This document shows, in pieces, positions 1 to 6,660 of a stretch of DNA of 9,264 bases. Source of the DNA: Deltaproteobacteria bacterium. Its GTDB lineage: Bacteria > Desulfobacterota > UBA8473. The first letter of the stretch is position 1. Each line of letters begins with the position of its first letter. Where the stretch lies: NCBI GenBank assembly GCA_030623035.1, contig JAUXFK010000113.1:1-9264 (forward strand), written 5' to 3'. Position numbers and translations under genes: made by a program. The notes under the pieces are model-generated. The model did not search any database and was not told where the DNA came from. It saw only the letters and a program-made list of their open reading frames with translations.

Positions 1-144
1 CCATTGATTTTTGCCAGACCTGCAAATCTCTATACGTTTTTATTTTTCTTTGTGCCACTGTGCCTTTGCCCCTCTGTGCCTGAGTAGTTACTGCATTTAA
101 ACCTCTCTGCGTTCATCTGTGTGAATCTGTGGCTGAATAGTTAC
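1..144. repeat. Intergenic repeat-type sequence with a 19-bp imperfect direct repeat
   Basis: This stretch after the last gene has no supportable ORF. TCTGTGCCTGAGTAGTTAC (73-91) and TCTGTGGCTGAATAGTTAC (126-144) are 17/19 identical and 53 bases apart. Around them are short CTGTGCC/TTTGTGCC-like runs, which read on the minus strand as repeated CACAGA/CACAAAG words. The second copy overlaps the stop codon of the Dph6-like gene, so the repeat starts exactly where the gene ends. The look is that of a dispersed intergenic repeat rather than a gene. No transposase or clear terminator is visible. Dispersal in the genome is inferred. Confidence 0.5.
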
Positions 145-827
145 CATTTTTTCGCCAATTCACATTCTAATATATCGAGAAGGCAACGCTTATCCCGCGT
201 AATTGTTTCGGATATCAGAATATGTAATCTTTTATTGAATATCGGTCCAGATACCACGAAGGTATGATATTCCCCGTTTTCACCCGAGATATCCACACCC
301 TTGACTTGTGATATCTCATCAATAAAATCGTTATCAATCCTTCGTCCCAACCACTTTGGACCTAGCAAATCCTTTTTGGTGGCCACAATGACAGTTTCAA
401 AGCCGGATTCGATCAATTCCTTTACCAGCTTCTCTCTTCTCTTTTCACCCCACAGAGGCAATACTGCCTTTATCCCGGATTCCCTGCAAACTCTCTGGAC
501 CCATTCTCTGTGCTCATCGAGATCAATATCACCAAAGATGCCCACCTCAATCCCTTCGTCTTTCAATCGAGAGACGGCCTTTTTGAATTCTGCTTCATAG
601 GTTTCCCACGAGCTTTTTACCTGGACAAGAGGAAGGCCGATCGCCTGTGCCTGCAATTGCAGCACCCTTGTCCTGATGCCGTGGGATCGTGAGACCTCTC
701 CATCCTCAGCTACCATATTCAACAGAGAAACGATCCGGAAATCCTCCATTGCCCTGTAATAGGAAAGAGCTGCGTCTTTTCCTCCGCTCCACGAGACAAA
801 AGCCTTCAGTTTTTCAGTCCCCGCCAT
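141..827 (-). CDS. Dph6-like (MJ0570-type) PP-loop ATP-dependent amide ligase
   Basis: A 228-residue protein of the diphthine-ammonia-ligase / MJ0570 PP-loop family (Diphthami_syn_2 type). Visible motifs are the pyrophosphatase loop SWSGGKDAALS (residues 12-22), MVAEDGEVSRSHGIR (38-52), GIFGDIDLDEHREWV (96-110), LPLWGEKRREKL (123-134) and the family hallmark GENGEYHTF (182-190). Length fits a single-domain family member. The frame stays open to 1007, but the start at 827 is chosen because GGGGGG lies 7 nt upstream and the family motifs begin just after it. The start lies inside the end of the preceding gene (14-nt overlap), which suggests translational coupling. Archaeal and eukaryotic relatives amidate diphthine on EF2. 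Bacteria do not make diphthamide, so the substrate here must differ. Its place at the end of a B12-uptake cluster suggests a corrinoid-related or nucleotide-related role, which is inference. It probably acts in the cytoplasm, since no signal or membrane segment is seen. Confidence 0.9.
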   Translation of the reverse strand: MAGTEKLKAFVSWSGGKDAALSYYRAMEDFRIVSLLNMVAEDGEVSRSHGIRTRVLQLQAQAIGLPLVQVKSSWETYEAEFKKAVSRLKDEGIEVGIFGDIDLDEHREWVQRVCRESGIKAVLPLWGEKRREKLVKELIESGFETVIVATKKDLLGPKWLGRRIDNDFIDEISQVKGVDISGENGEYHTFVVSGPIFNKRLHILISETITRDKRCLLDILECELAKKW

Positions 828-1743
828 TTTGTAACCCCCCACAGACCCTGCAGTGAAAGGCGCTTTGCCCCATACCGGCACCGCAACAATCGCATGCTTT
901 TTCCCCTTTTTCCGGGCCGGGGATTTCACCAACCACCTGTCTGTATATACTATAATAGTAAAAATGTTCTTTGTTCCAGAAATGTATTGGGAATTTCTTC
1001 TTTCCATTTGAAAACTCTTCGTCTGAGACCATTGATGTCACTACTGCCCTCAGTTCCGTCATGCCGGAGCCGTATTCCAGGGGTCTTTTACTCTGCCATA
1101 GTATTTCTTGCGGCAATACCCCTTCAAAGGCCTTTCTGAGTATCCACTTACCCCAGGTTTGTCCATCTTCTTTTCTGATCTTAAAATCAAGGGGAATCCC
1201 CTTGCTGAAATTTAAGAATTCTTCATCCAAAAAAGGTTGTCTGACATCGATCCCAAAGGATTCTCCTATTCTATTTGAGCTGAATTGCATAAAAGAATGC
1301 ATTTTGCTCATGTATTGTTCCAGGTCTTTCATCTTTAACATGAAACCATAACCTGCAAAGATTTCATCACTTCCATCACCTGTCATTACAGTGCTTATCC
1401 CCTTATCTTTTGCATATTTTAACCCCAGATAAGCAGTTATATCGTTTGGGATAGCAGGATCAAAGCTTCTCAATATCCTTATGACTTCAGGGATTGCATC
1501 GATAGCATCCTTTTCTGTTACAGTCACATGGAGATGATCCAGACTGAGAAACTCCGCCACTAGGGCAGCATAGTGCCTATCTTCCCCATATGACTCAAGC
1601 CCGATTGAGATGGCTTTGCAATCTTTTGAATAAGCAGCCACTAAAGAAGAATCCAGCCCTCCGGAAAGGAGTATCCCTTTCGATTGATTCCTGCTGACAG
1701 TTTCCTTGAATCTTTCTTTTAAATCGCTAAATACTCCTTTCAT
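814..1743 (-). CDS. Asparagine-synthetase-like PP-loop protein, no glutaminase domain, C-terminal zinc ribbon
   Basis: A 309-residue protein matching only the C-terminal synthetase half of asparagine synthetase B. It has the PP-loop SGGLDSS (27-33), the second ATP/substrate motif TGDGSDEIFAGYGF (121-134) and DVRQPFLDEEF (166-176). The N-terminal Cys-type glutaminase domain is absent, so ammonia would have to come from elsewhere. The last 26 residues hold four paired cysteines, C284/C287 and C298/C301 (plus C286), a probable zinc ribbon not found in AsnB of E. coli type. The start at 1743 has AAGGA about 10 nt upstream. The frame is open a further 22 codons upstream but has no ATG, GTG or TTG there. 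It lies 75 nt after the propeller gene and overlaps the next gene by 14 nt. The likely reaction is ATP-dependent activation of a carboxylate (AMP intermediate) for amide formation; the substrate is unknown. Confidence 0.9.
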   Translation of the reverse strand: MKGVFSDLKERFKETVSRNQSKGILLSGGLDSSLVAAYSKDCKAISIGLESYGEDRHYAALVAEFLSLDHLHVTVTEKDAIDAIPEVIRILRSFDPAIPNDITAYLGLKYAKDKGISTVMTGDGSDEIFAGYGFMLKMKDLEQYMSKMHSFMQFSSNRIGESFGIDVRQPFLDEEFLNFSKGIPLDFKIRKEDGQTWGKWILRKAFEGVLPQEILWQSKRPLEYGSGMTELRAVVTSMVSDEEFSNGKKKFPIHFWNKEHFYYYSIYRQVVGEIPGPEKGEKACDCCGAGMGQSAFHCRVCGGLQNGGD

Positions 1744-1818
1744 CCTGGAAATATCCTTTTCTATTTCTCTCGTTCTGTTTTTATCCGTCCTCCAATCCTG
1801 TCCATAAGTATTGTTCTA

Positions 1819-3411
1819 TTACTTTGCTTTTTTCCTTCTCAAAGTTCGAAAAGCAAACCAGGAAATCAACGACAGACAAGGCAGAGACATTAATAACACG
1901 GATATCTGCACTGCTGTTATGTGCAACAGCAAATAACCGATGCCTACAATAGGCGTCAGGCCGATTCGTACTGCTGCCTTAATAGTGGAGTGTCTCGAAA
2001 TGTAATTGGCGATTGGTGGTGAATATCGGTAATATACGTTTACAAACAGACGTCCCGGGAGGTTGTTCATCAGATAAGTATCCCTGAAATCTCGTAAGAT
2101 CTTAACATCCGGCTCCATATATGAACCGTATGCTGCAGTAGCGATGAAACAAAAGTCATCGTCGTCGTCATCGTCGTCACTATCATCAGGTGAGCCTTCA
2201 GAGCAGAACACAACCTTAAGTGGATTCAAGTCGGTATAGACACTCTCATCGATGGTGTCATCCGTTGTATTAAGAATATCAACCTGAGCATCAGTTTGAT
2301 TACAGACCCATAGCATACCGTTCTTGTCCACATAAATACCTGATTCCATGCCTGCTATGCCCTTGTGCTTAAGATCGCTTATAGTGCTTCCAACATCTCC
2401 TGTGGTTGGACTAAAGGTGTAAAGCGTACTATCTCCCCAATCCTCATAACTTACAAAATACCCTTTGGTCGCCGAAACGATTGCCATACCTGCAATGTTT
2501 CCATAGGGATGGTCTGTGTCGTCTCCGTCATCTAAAACCAGAGTTGTCTCATAGGTATCAGGGTTGATGCTTACGATACCACCGGTGTACTCAGGGTCTG
2601 TGCCGGACCATGAGCTTCCATACCTGCCGAACCCCTGTACGTAAATTGTGTTGTTTTCCGCCAGGTACTGAATTGCGCTGGGGTTCTTGATATCGAGGGG
2701 TATACCCAAGACCCCGTCCGGATTATCTATTCCTGTGTCGATCTCTGTGTCAGTCTCTGTATCAAAGACCGCAACATATGCCGTATTTGTGGGTGCCCAA
2801 CTATTATCACGATCTATCCTCACGAGGATAACGAAAAGCTTGCCATCTGCGATGACCCCGTTTTCCATTTCAGGGGTACCGTCCGAGTCCGCATATGATG
2901 TAAGATCGAGTTCACCGATCTTGAAGCCGTCTTCAGTGGTTGTTGAAGGGTTAACAATCCATGCCCTGGTTGTACCGTAACGGAACAAATATGCCTTCTC
3001 GGAGCTTTCAAAAACCAGACCATGGGGATTGCTGGATACCGTCTCTCCATCGTCCAGTGTAGAGTATTGCCATATCGGTGTATCAGGGGCGTTTATATCA
3101 AACTTCGCCACATTATCCGCATAATACCTCTCTATACGGTAAAAATAAGTTCCGTGAGCAGCCACGCTTATGTCTGAAATAGTTGCCAGAAGATCATTCT
3201 GAGCAGTTCGGGGCCCGCCTACCGGGTCTACGGTTATGACCGAATGGGCTCCGCTTGAATAATCTGCAGCAGCAGTGGCTACCACCGCAGTTTGAGTAAC
3301 ATCGGAATGAACCGGCCCCACAGCCATAAATATAACTGCAAACACTGAAAAGACTGATAAGATTGTCAAAAGAAAAGAACCCTCACCGCAATATACTGCT
3401 TTCTTGTTCAT
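1819..3411 (-). CDS. Secreted beta-propeller-like protein with poly-Asp linker and CFI-box C-terminus; candidate BtuG-like B12 capture protein
   Basis: A 530-residue exported protein. A hydrophobic signal segment (about 12-33) is followed by a long domain of repeated beta-strand units, such as VAVFDTETDTEI (213-224), GGIVSINPDTYETTLVLDD (277-295), STLYTFSPTTGDVGSTI (328-344) and GIYVDKNGMLWVCNQTDAQV (358-377). These resemble YncE/YVTN-type propeller blades. An acidic linker (409-419, ten Asp and one Ser) leads to CFIATAAYGS (421-430) and the LRDFRDTYL...PGR...YYRYSPP block typical of CFI-box C-terminal domains. One or two hydrophobic segments (about 483-523) and a basic RRKKAK tail follow. 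The start at 3411 rather than 3438 is set by a perfect AAGGAGG 8 nt upstream. It follows btuB directly. In Bacteroidetes the propeller lipoprotein BtuG sits on BtuB and binds B12; by analogy this may be its counterpart, but a lipobox is absent and homology is unproven. Confidence 0.85.
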   Translation of the reverse strand: MNKKAVYCGEGSFLLTILSVFSVFAVIFMAVGPVHSDVTQTAVVATAAADYSSGAHSVITVDPVGGPRTAQNDLLATISDISVAAHGTYFYRIERYYADNVAKFDINAPDTPIWQYSTLDDGETVSSNPHGLVFESSEKAYLFRYGTTRAWIVNPSTTTEDGFKIGELDLTSYADSDGTPEMENGVIADGKLFVILVRIDRDNSWAPTNTAYVAVFDTETDTEIDTGIDNPDGVLGIPLDIKNPSAIQYLAENNTIYVQGFGRYGSSWSGTDPEYTGGIVSINPDTYETTLVLDDGDDTDHPYGNIAGMAIVSATKGYFVSYEDWGDSTLYTFSPTTGDVGSTISDLKHKGIAGMESGIYVDKNGMLWVCNQTDAQVDILNTTDDTIDESVYTDLNPLKVVFCSEGSPDDSDDDDDDDDFCFIATAAYGSYMEPDVKILRDFRDTYLMNNLPGRLFVNVYYRYSPPIANYISRHSTIKAAVRIGLTPIVGIGYLLLHITAVQISVLLMSLPCLSLISWFAFRTLRRKKAK

Positions 3412-3419
3412 TACATAGA

Positions 3420-3426
3420 CCTCCTT
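3420..3426 (-). promoter_or_regulatory. Consensus ribosome binding site that fixes the propeller-gene start
   Basis: AAGGAGG on the minus strand lies 8 nt before the ATG at 3411. The upstream in-frame ATG at 3438 lies 5' of this site and would include it in the coding frame, so the shorter protein is preferred. It is the strongest ribosome binding site in the window, which suggests the protein is made in quantity. Confidence 0.85.
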
Positions 3427-3432
3427 AAAATT

Positions 3433-3453
3433 GTTCATTTGTTATTCGTCATT
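3433..3453 (-). repeat. Three tandem imperfect heptamers upstream of the propeller gene
   Basis: On the minus strand AATGACG, AATAACA and AATGAAC follow each other without gaps just upstream of the ribosome binding site. They share an AATRAMR pattern. Short tandem heptamers of this kind occur in intergenic DNA of many bacteria; a function here is not evident. Confidence 0.4.
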
Positions 3454-3500
3454 TGCTGTTCAATTCAATACGCACCCCCTTTCGCACGGTGAACGACCAC

Positions 3501-3534
3501 AAATAAAAAGCTACTATAAGCTATGCTTTATAGT
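3501..3534 (-). terminator. Possible intrinsic terminator overlapping the btuB stop codon
   Basis: On the minus strand ACTATA (3529-3534) pairs with TATAGT (3513-3518), and AGC pairs with GCT inside after a one-base bulge, giving an AT-rich stem. Three nucleotides after the stem comes TTTTTATTT (3501-3509). The btuB stop codon lies within the hairpin. The stem is weak, so it would at best terminate partially and lower expression of the three downstream genes. It could also merely stabilise the btuB mRNA end. Confidence 0.4.
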
Positions 3535-5541
3535 AAAAAAATAGGACCTTCCCGGTGATGGATATCCGTTAAAGTCTTCATAGTGATCGTCTCCAAGATT
3601 CTTGGCTTCAAAGCCAAAGAGAAATGACCGAAAAAGCCATAAAATACTTGCGTTTACCTTTTCTTTGTCTTTGGCCTTCAATAAATTTGCAGTATCATAA
3701 TACATCTCTTTTTCCACTACATATTCGGAATATACCTTGAACCTTCCATACATTGCCTCGATCCTCCCCAAATAGGATTTTTCGGATCTGCCTGATAGCT
3801 GCTTGCCATTAAAGGCCCCAATCTCACTCCGATTCTCTGGATCCTGCCATGTAGCGTTACCTACGAAGCGGAAGTACTCCAAGAATTCCAGGTTGATTCC
3901 CGTTTCAACCCCTTCTATACGGGCTTCGGAGATATTATCATATTTCCCTATTCCTCTGGCATCGTACGAGACGCTAATAAGATTATCCACCTCGCTTCTG
4001 AAGTAAGCTATATTAAAGGAAATCCGGTCAAGCCACTTCTCTGACATCATCCATTTGATTTCAAAGCCGGCATCGAAGTTGGCACCTTCTTCCTCCTTCA
4101 GATCCTCATTCCCCATAAAGAAACCGCGATCCCCGAATAGCTCAAAGAAGGACGGTTCGCGGACATATTTCGCTAAGTTTGTCTTTAAGGTTAACCAGTC
4201 TAAAATACAATATTTCAGGCCGATTTGAGGACATAGATAATCCTCGTCTCTTGATACAGCCTCCAAAGGCACCCCCAAAGAACTTACTGCGCTTCTCAAT
4301 TCATCCTCTATGATGGTATAGCGCAGGGCGGGTGTTACAATCACCCTCTCTTTAAAGAAAAGAAGAGTATCCTGAAGCCCCAGGGAAAAAGAATCTCTTG
4401 AACTTTCACGTGGGTTAGTTGAATTTAAAAGGTCATCCACATCGTACTCCTCATGTTGAGCGTCCAGGATAAAGCTCAATACATTCCATTCCGTCAACCA
4501 TTCAAGGAAAGAGTTTAACCCATAACAAGTGGTAGTATATATACTGTGTTGATCCCCCAAGCCAACATGACCCTCGGTGTCGTCGTAGTCCTCCTCTTTC
4601 CATGAGTAGTCAATACCGGTACTTGTATTGAAGTGATAAGGCCCCACATCATTGACGGTTAACTTTATAGTGCTGATATTTCTATTAGTATTGAAGGTTG
4701 TTTTTGTATTCTCACCGTTGTTCCAGCTCGGCAACCCTTGATCCTTTGAAAACCATTGATTTACAAAATCTATTCGCACATCGTCTGTAAAATCAAACCC
4801 AAATTTGGTGAGAAGATTCTCCTGGTCAAACTGAGCATTGTTTCGTTTTTCCCAACTGTCGTCGTCTTTGTTCCACTCTGTACCGTTATCGTTAAGAAAT
4901 TCAAAGTCATTATCAGAACCCAGATAATCTGCAGATATCAAATAATCCCATTTGTCTGGTTTATGATTGATAAACCCGGAGAGTTTGCGCGTATTGAAAG
5001 AGCCGTATCCAACGCTGGCGTTCACATTAAGTCCCTCTTTTGATCGCAGGGTTTTGATGTTTACGACCCCGCCAATAGAGGCTTTCCCAAAATTGATGGG
5101 TGTCACCCCACGATAAATCTCAATAGCCTCAATATCTGCGAGGGATATATTACCCAGATCCACCCCCCCCCCTGAAGCGCTATTAAGGAGTATCCCATCC
5201 AAAAAAACGATGACCTGATCACTGGAAGAACCCCGTAAAGATACAGTAGAAAAGCTGCCCAATCCACCTGACTGGCGCACTTGAATCCCTGCCTCTTTTT
5301 CCAGCACTTCTGACAGGTCTTCCATCTTCCCCTCGAACTCTTCTTTCTCTATTACCGAAAAAAAGGCGGGGGTTTGTTCTACATCGACATCTCCTGTTTG
5401 AAAGGCATCCTTTGGTTTTGTAGCAGTTACTATCACTGTATCTAACGTTACAGCCTCTCTGGAAGTTTCGGCTAAGAGACTGACCGGAAACAAAAACAAA
5501 AAAAATAATATGAATAACAATAGGATGAGTTGTGGTTTCAT
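3514..5541 (-). CDS. btuB: TonB-dependent outer-membrane receptor, probable cobalamin transporter BtuB
   Basis: A 675-residue TonB-dependent receptor. A signal peptide with a very hydrophobic core is followed by a likely cut after SLLA (21-24). The TonB box is LDTVIVTAT (33-41). The plug domain (about 50-165) contains DLSEVLEKEAGIQVR (75-89), STVSLRGSSSDQVIVFLDG (98-116) and DIEAIEIYRGVTPINFG (136-152). The rest is a beta-barrel rich in alternating aromatic strands, ending FFTIKHSL. Length is close to that of E. coli BtuB. The B12 assignment rests mainly on context: a cobalamin riboswitch and btuFCD lie upstream. The start is uncertain. ATG at 5541 is used; GTG at 5550 adds three residues; neither has a clear Shine-Dalgarno site. 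The MITE-like repeat ends only 11-20 nt upstream, so it may have replaced the native leader. The plug contains a G10 tract that could cause frameshifts. Confidence 0.92.
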   Translation of the reverse strand: MKPQLILLLFILFFLFLFPVSLLAETSREAVTLDTVIVTATKPKDAFQTGDVDVEQTPAFFSVIEKEEFEGKMEDLSEVLEKEAGIQVRQSGGLGSFSTVSLRGSSSDQVIVFLDGILLNSASGGGVDLGNISLADIEAIEIYRGVTPINFGKASIGGVVNIKTLRSKEGLNVNASVGYGSFNTRKLSGFINHKPDKWDYLISADYLGSDNDFEFLNDNGTEWNKDDDSWEKRNNAQFDQENLLTKFGFDFTDDVRIDFVNQWFSKDQGLPSWNNGENTKTTFNTNRNISTIKLTVNDVGPYHFNTSTGIDYSWKEEDYDDTEGHVGLGDQHSIYTTTCYGLNSFLEWLTEWNVLSFILDAQHEEYDVDDLLNSTNPRESSRDSFSLGLQDTLLFFKERVIVTPALRYTIIEDELRSAVSSLGVPLEAVSRDEDYLCPQIGLKYCILDWLTLKTNLAKYVREPSFFELFGDRGFFMGNEDLKEEEGANFDAGFEIKWMMSEKWLDRISFNIAYFRSEVDNLISVSYDARGIGKYDNISEARIEGVETGINLEFLEYFRFVGNATWQDPENRSEIGAFNGKQLSGRSEKSYLGRIEAMYGRFKVYSEYVVEKEMYYDTANLLKAKDKEKVNASILWLFRSFLFGFEAKNLGDDHYEDFNGYPSPGRSYFFTIKHSL
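5163..5172 (-). repeat. G10 homopolymer inside the btuB plug domain
   Basis: Ten consecutive G (C on the plus strand) encode Gly-Gly-Gly-Val near residues 124-127 of BtuB. Long G tracts in coding DNA are prone to slipped-strand changes of length; a change of one base would frameshift the receptor early. In this copy the frame is intact. Confidence 0.8.
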
Positions 5542-5561
5542 TGTTTTCACAGGTCTTTAAC

Positions 5562-5707
5562 TAGTGCCCATCCATAAATGGCCCTTTTGCCCAATCTCTG
5601 TGTCAGGCTCAGATTTTAATCCTCGAAATATCTCAATATATTCCTTCGGTTAAAATCTTCGCCTTCCTTGACCTTGAACAAAATTGCTCATTTCTGGATG
5701 GACACTA
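5562..5707. mobile_element. MITE-like palindromic element between btuD and btuB
   Basis: The 146-bp stretch is bounded by 19-bp imperfect inverted repeats. The left end reads TAGTGCCCATCCATAAATG (5562-5580). The right end (5689-5707), read on the minus strand, is TAGTGTCCATCCAGAAATG, giving 17/19 matches. Within it AGATTTTAA (5611-5619) and TTAAAATCT (5650-5658) pair perfectly, and further complementary blocks flank them, so most of the element can fold into one long hairpin. It encodes no transposase. These traits fit a non-autonomous miniature inverted-repeat element. No target-site duplication could be identified with confidence. Confidence 0.6.
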
Positions 5708-5759
5708 ACTATTTACTGCTCCCTCTCATTCACAAAATAGGAACTCATGTCCATTAATT

Positions 5760-5789
5760 ATTGAGCCCCGGATTACCGGTCTCATCAAT
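5760..5789 (-). other. Interrupted hairpin in the btuD-btuB gap
   Basis: On the minus strand TTGATGAGACCGG and CCGGGGCTCAATAA can fold with a TAAT loop: a CCGG/CCGG stem, then a TGAG/CTCA stem, separated by mismatches. There is no U-run after it, so it is not a canonical terminator. The rest of 5708-5874 shows no gene above about 20 codons, no B12 box and no strong promoter. Confidence 0.3.
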
Positions 5790-5874
5790 AGATCCGACCA
5801 AAGGACTCGACATCTTCACATTTGCGGGACAATGTAGGCTTCATGTCAGGTTTTCCCTTTTCGCCGCCGATACT

Positions 5875-6660
5875 CTAAAGATTCCTGCTCAACGGAGTAA
5901 TCCTTGGTTTTTCCGTAACCGGATTTCTATCAACCAGGACCCGACAGCCATATACTTCTTCGATGTTCTCTTTAGTAACAACATCCTCTGGGCTTCCAAT
6001 CTTAGAAACCCTGCCATTATTCAGGAGGAGAAGTCTGTTGCAATACTGAGCAGCAAGATTGATATCATGAGACACGATGACTACCGTTAAATCATTCCTC
6101 GAATTCAGTCCCTTTATCAGATCATAAATCTCAATCTGGTGCTTGATATCAAGAAATGAGGTGGGCTCATCGAGAAGCATTATAACCGGCTCCTGGGCAA
6201 TGGCCCTTGCTATCAAGACCCTCTGCTTTTCTCCTCCGCTCAGGGCATCAATGTTCCTTGAAGAAAAGGGTAGGGTGTCTGTCATCTCCATTGCCATTAT
6301 GGCCTTTGCATAATCCTTTTCTCCTTCAAAATTGAGCCTTCCCAGATAGGGTGCCCGTCCCATAAGCACCATCTCCAGTACTGTAATAGGAAATATCATA
6401 GAAGCTTCCTGGGGAACCGTGCCCACGATCCTGGCCAGTTCTCTCCTCTTTATCTCTTTCACGTTTGTCCCATCTATAAATACGTCACCTTGTTCCGGAG
6501 TGATGGTCCTGTTAAGGCTCTTTAATAAGGTCGTCTTCCCTGAACCATTAGGGCCGATTACCCCCAAAACCTCTCCTTTGTTTATAGAGAATGAGATATC
6601 TCTCAGAACCCATTCCTCAATGTATCGAAAGCCGACCCTGGAGACTCTGACCATGTTCAT
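5875..6660 (-). CDS. btuD: Corrinoid ABC transporter ATP-binding protein BtuD
   Basis: A 261-residue ABC ATPase of the FepC/BtuD group that powers inner-membrane import through BtuC. It shows Walker A GPNGSGKTT (36-44), Q-loop glutamine in TVPQEAS (Q84), signature LSGGEKQR (140-147), Walker B VIMLLDEPT (159-167), D-loop SFLD and the switch histidine in VSHD (H198). All catalytic residues are present. The frame is open to 7116, but that part is an out-of-frame shadow of btuC. The start at 6660 is chosen because its ATG overlaps the btuC stop as ATGA (4-nt overlap) with AGGA upstream; ATG at 6654 is a second option. Substrate identity (corrinoid rather than iron chelate) is set by the riboswitch and by btuF, not by the ATPase itself. 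Confidence 0.95.
   Translation of the reverse strand: MNMVRVSRVGFRYIEEWVLRDISFSINKGEVLGVIGPNGSGKTTLLKSLNRTITPEQGDVFIDGTNVKEIKRRELARIVGTVPQEASMIFPITVLEMVLMGRAPYLGRLNFEGEKDYAKAIMAMEMTDTLPFSSRNIDALSGGEKQRVLIARAIAQEPVIMLLDEPTSFLDIKHQIEIYDLIKGLNSRNDLTVVIVSHDINLAAQYCNRLLLLNNGRVSKIGSPEDVVTKENIEEVYGCRVLVDRNPVTEKPRITPLSRNL

Noticed and set aside
141..827. Diphthamide synthesis as the role of the Dph6-like gene
   Set aside because: Diphthamide is restricted to archaeal and eukaryotic EF2; the window is clearly bacterial.
828..1007. N-terminal 60-residue extension of the Dph6-like protein
   Set aside because: It is read from the coding DNA of the AsnB-like gene in another frame; the ribosome binding site and family motifs support the start at 827.
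3284..3290. A B12-box-like word (GCCACTG on the minus strand)
   Set aside because: It lies inside the propeller coding region with no other aptamer elements around it.
5708..5874. Small peptides in the btuD-btuB gap, for example MKPTLSRKCEDVESFGRIY
   Set aside because: About 20 codons, no known family, no clear ribosome binding site; kept only as unexplained sequence.
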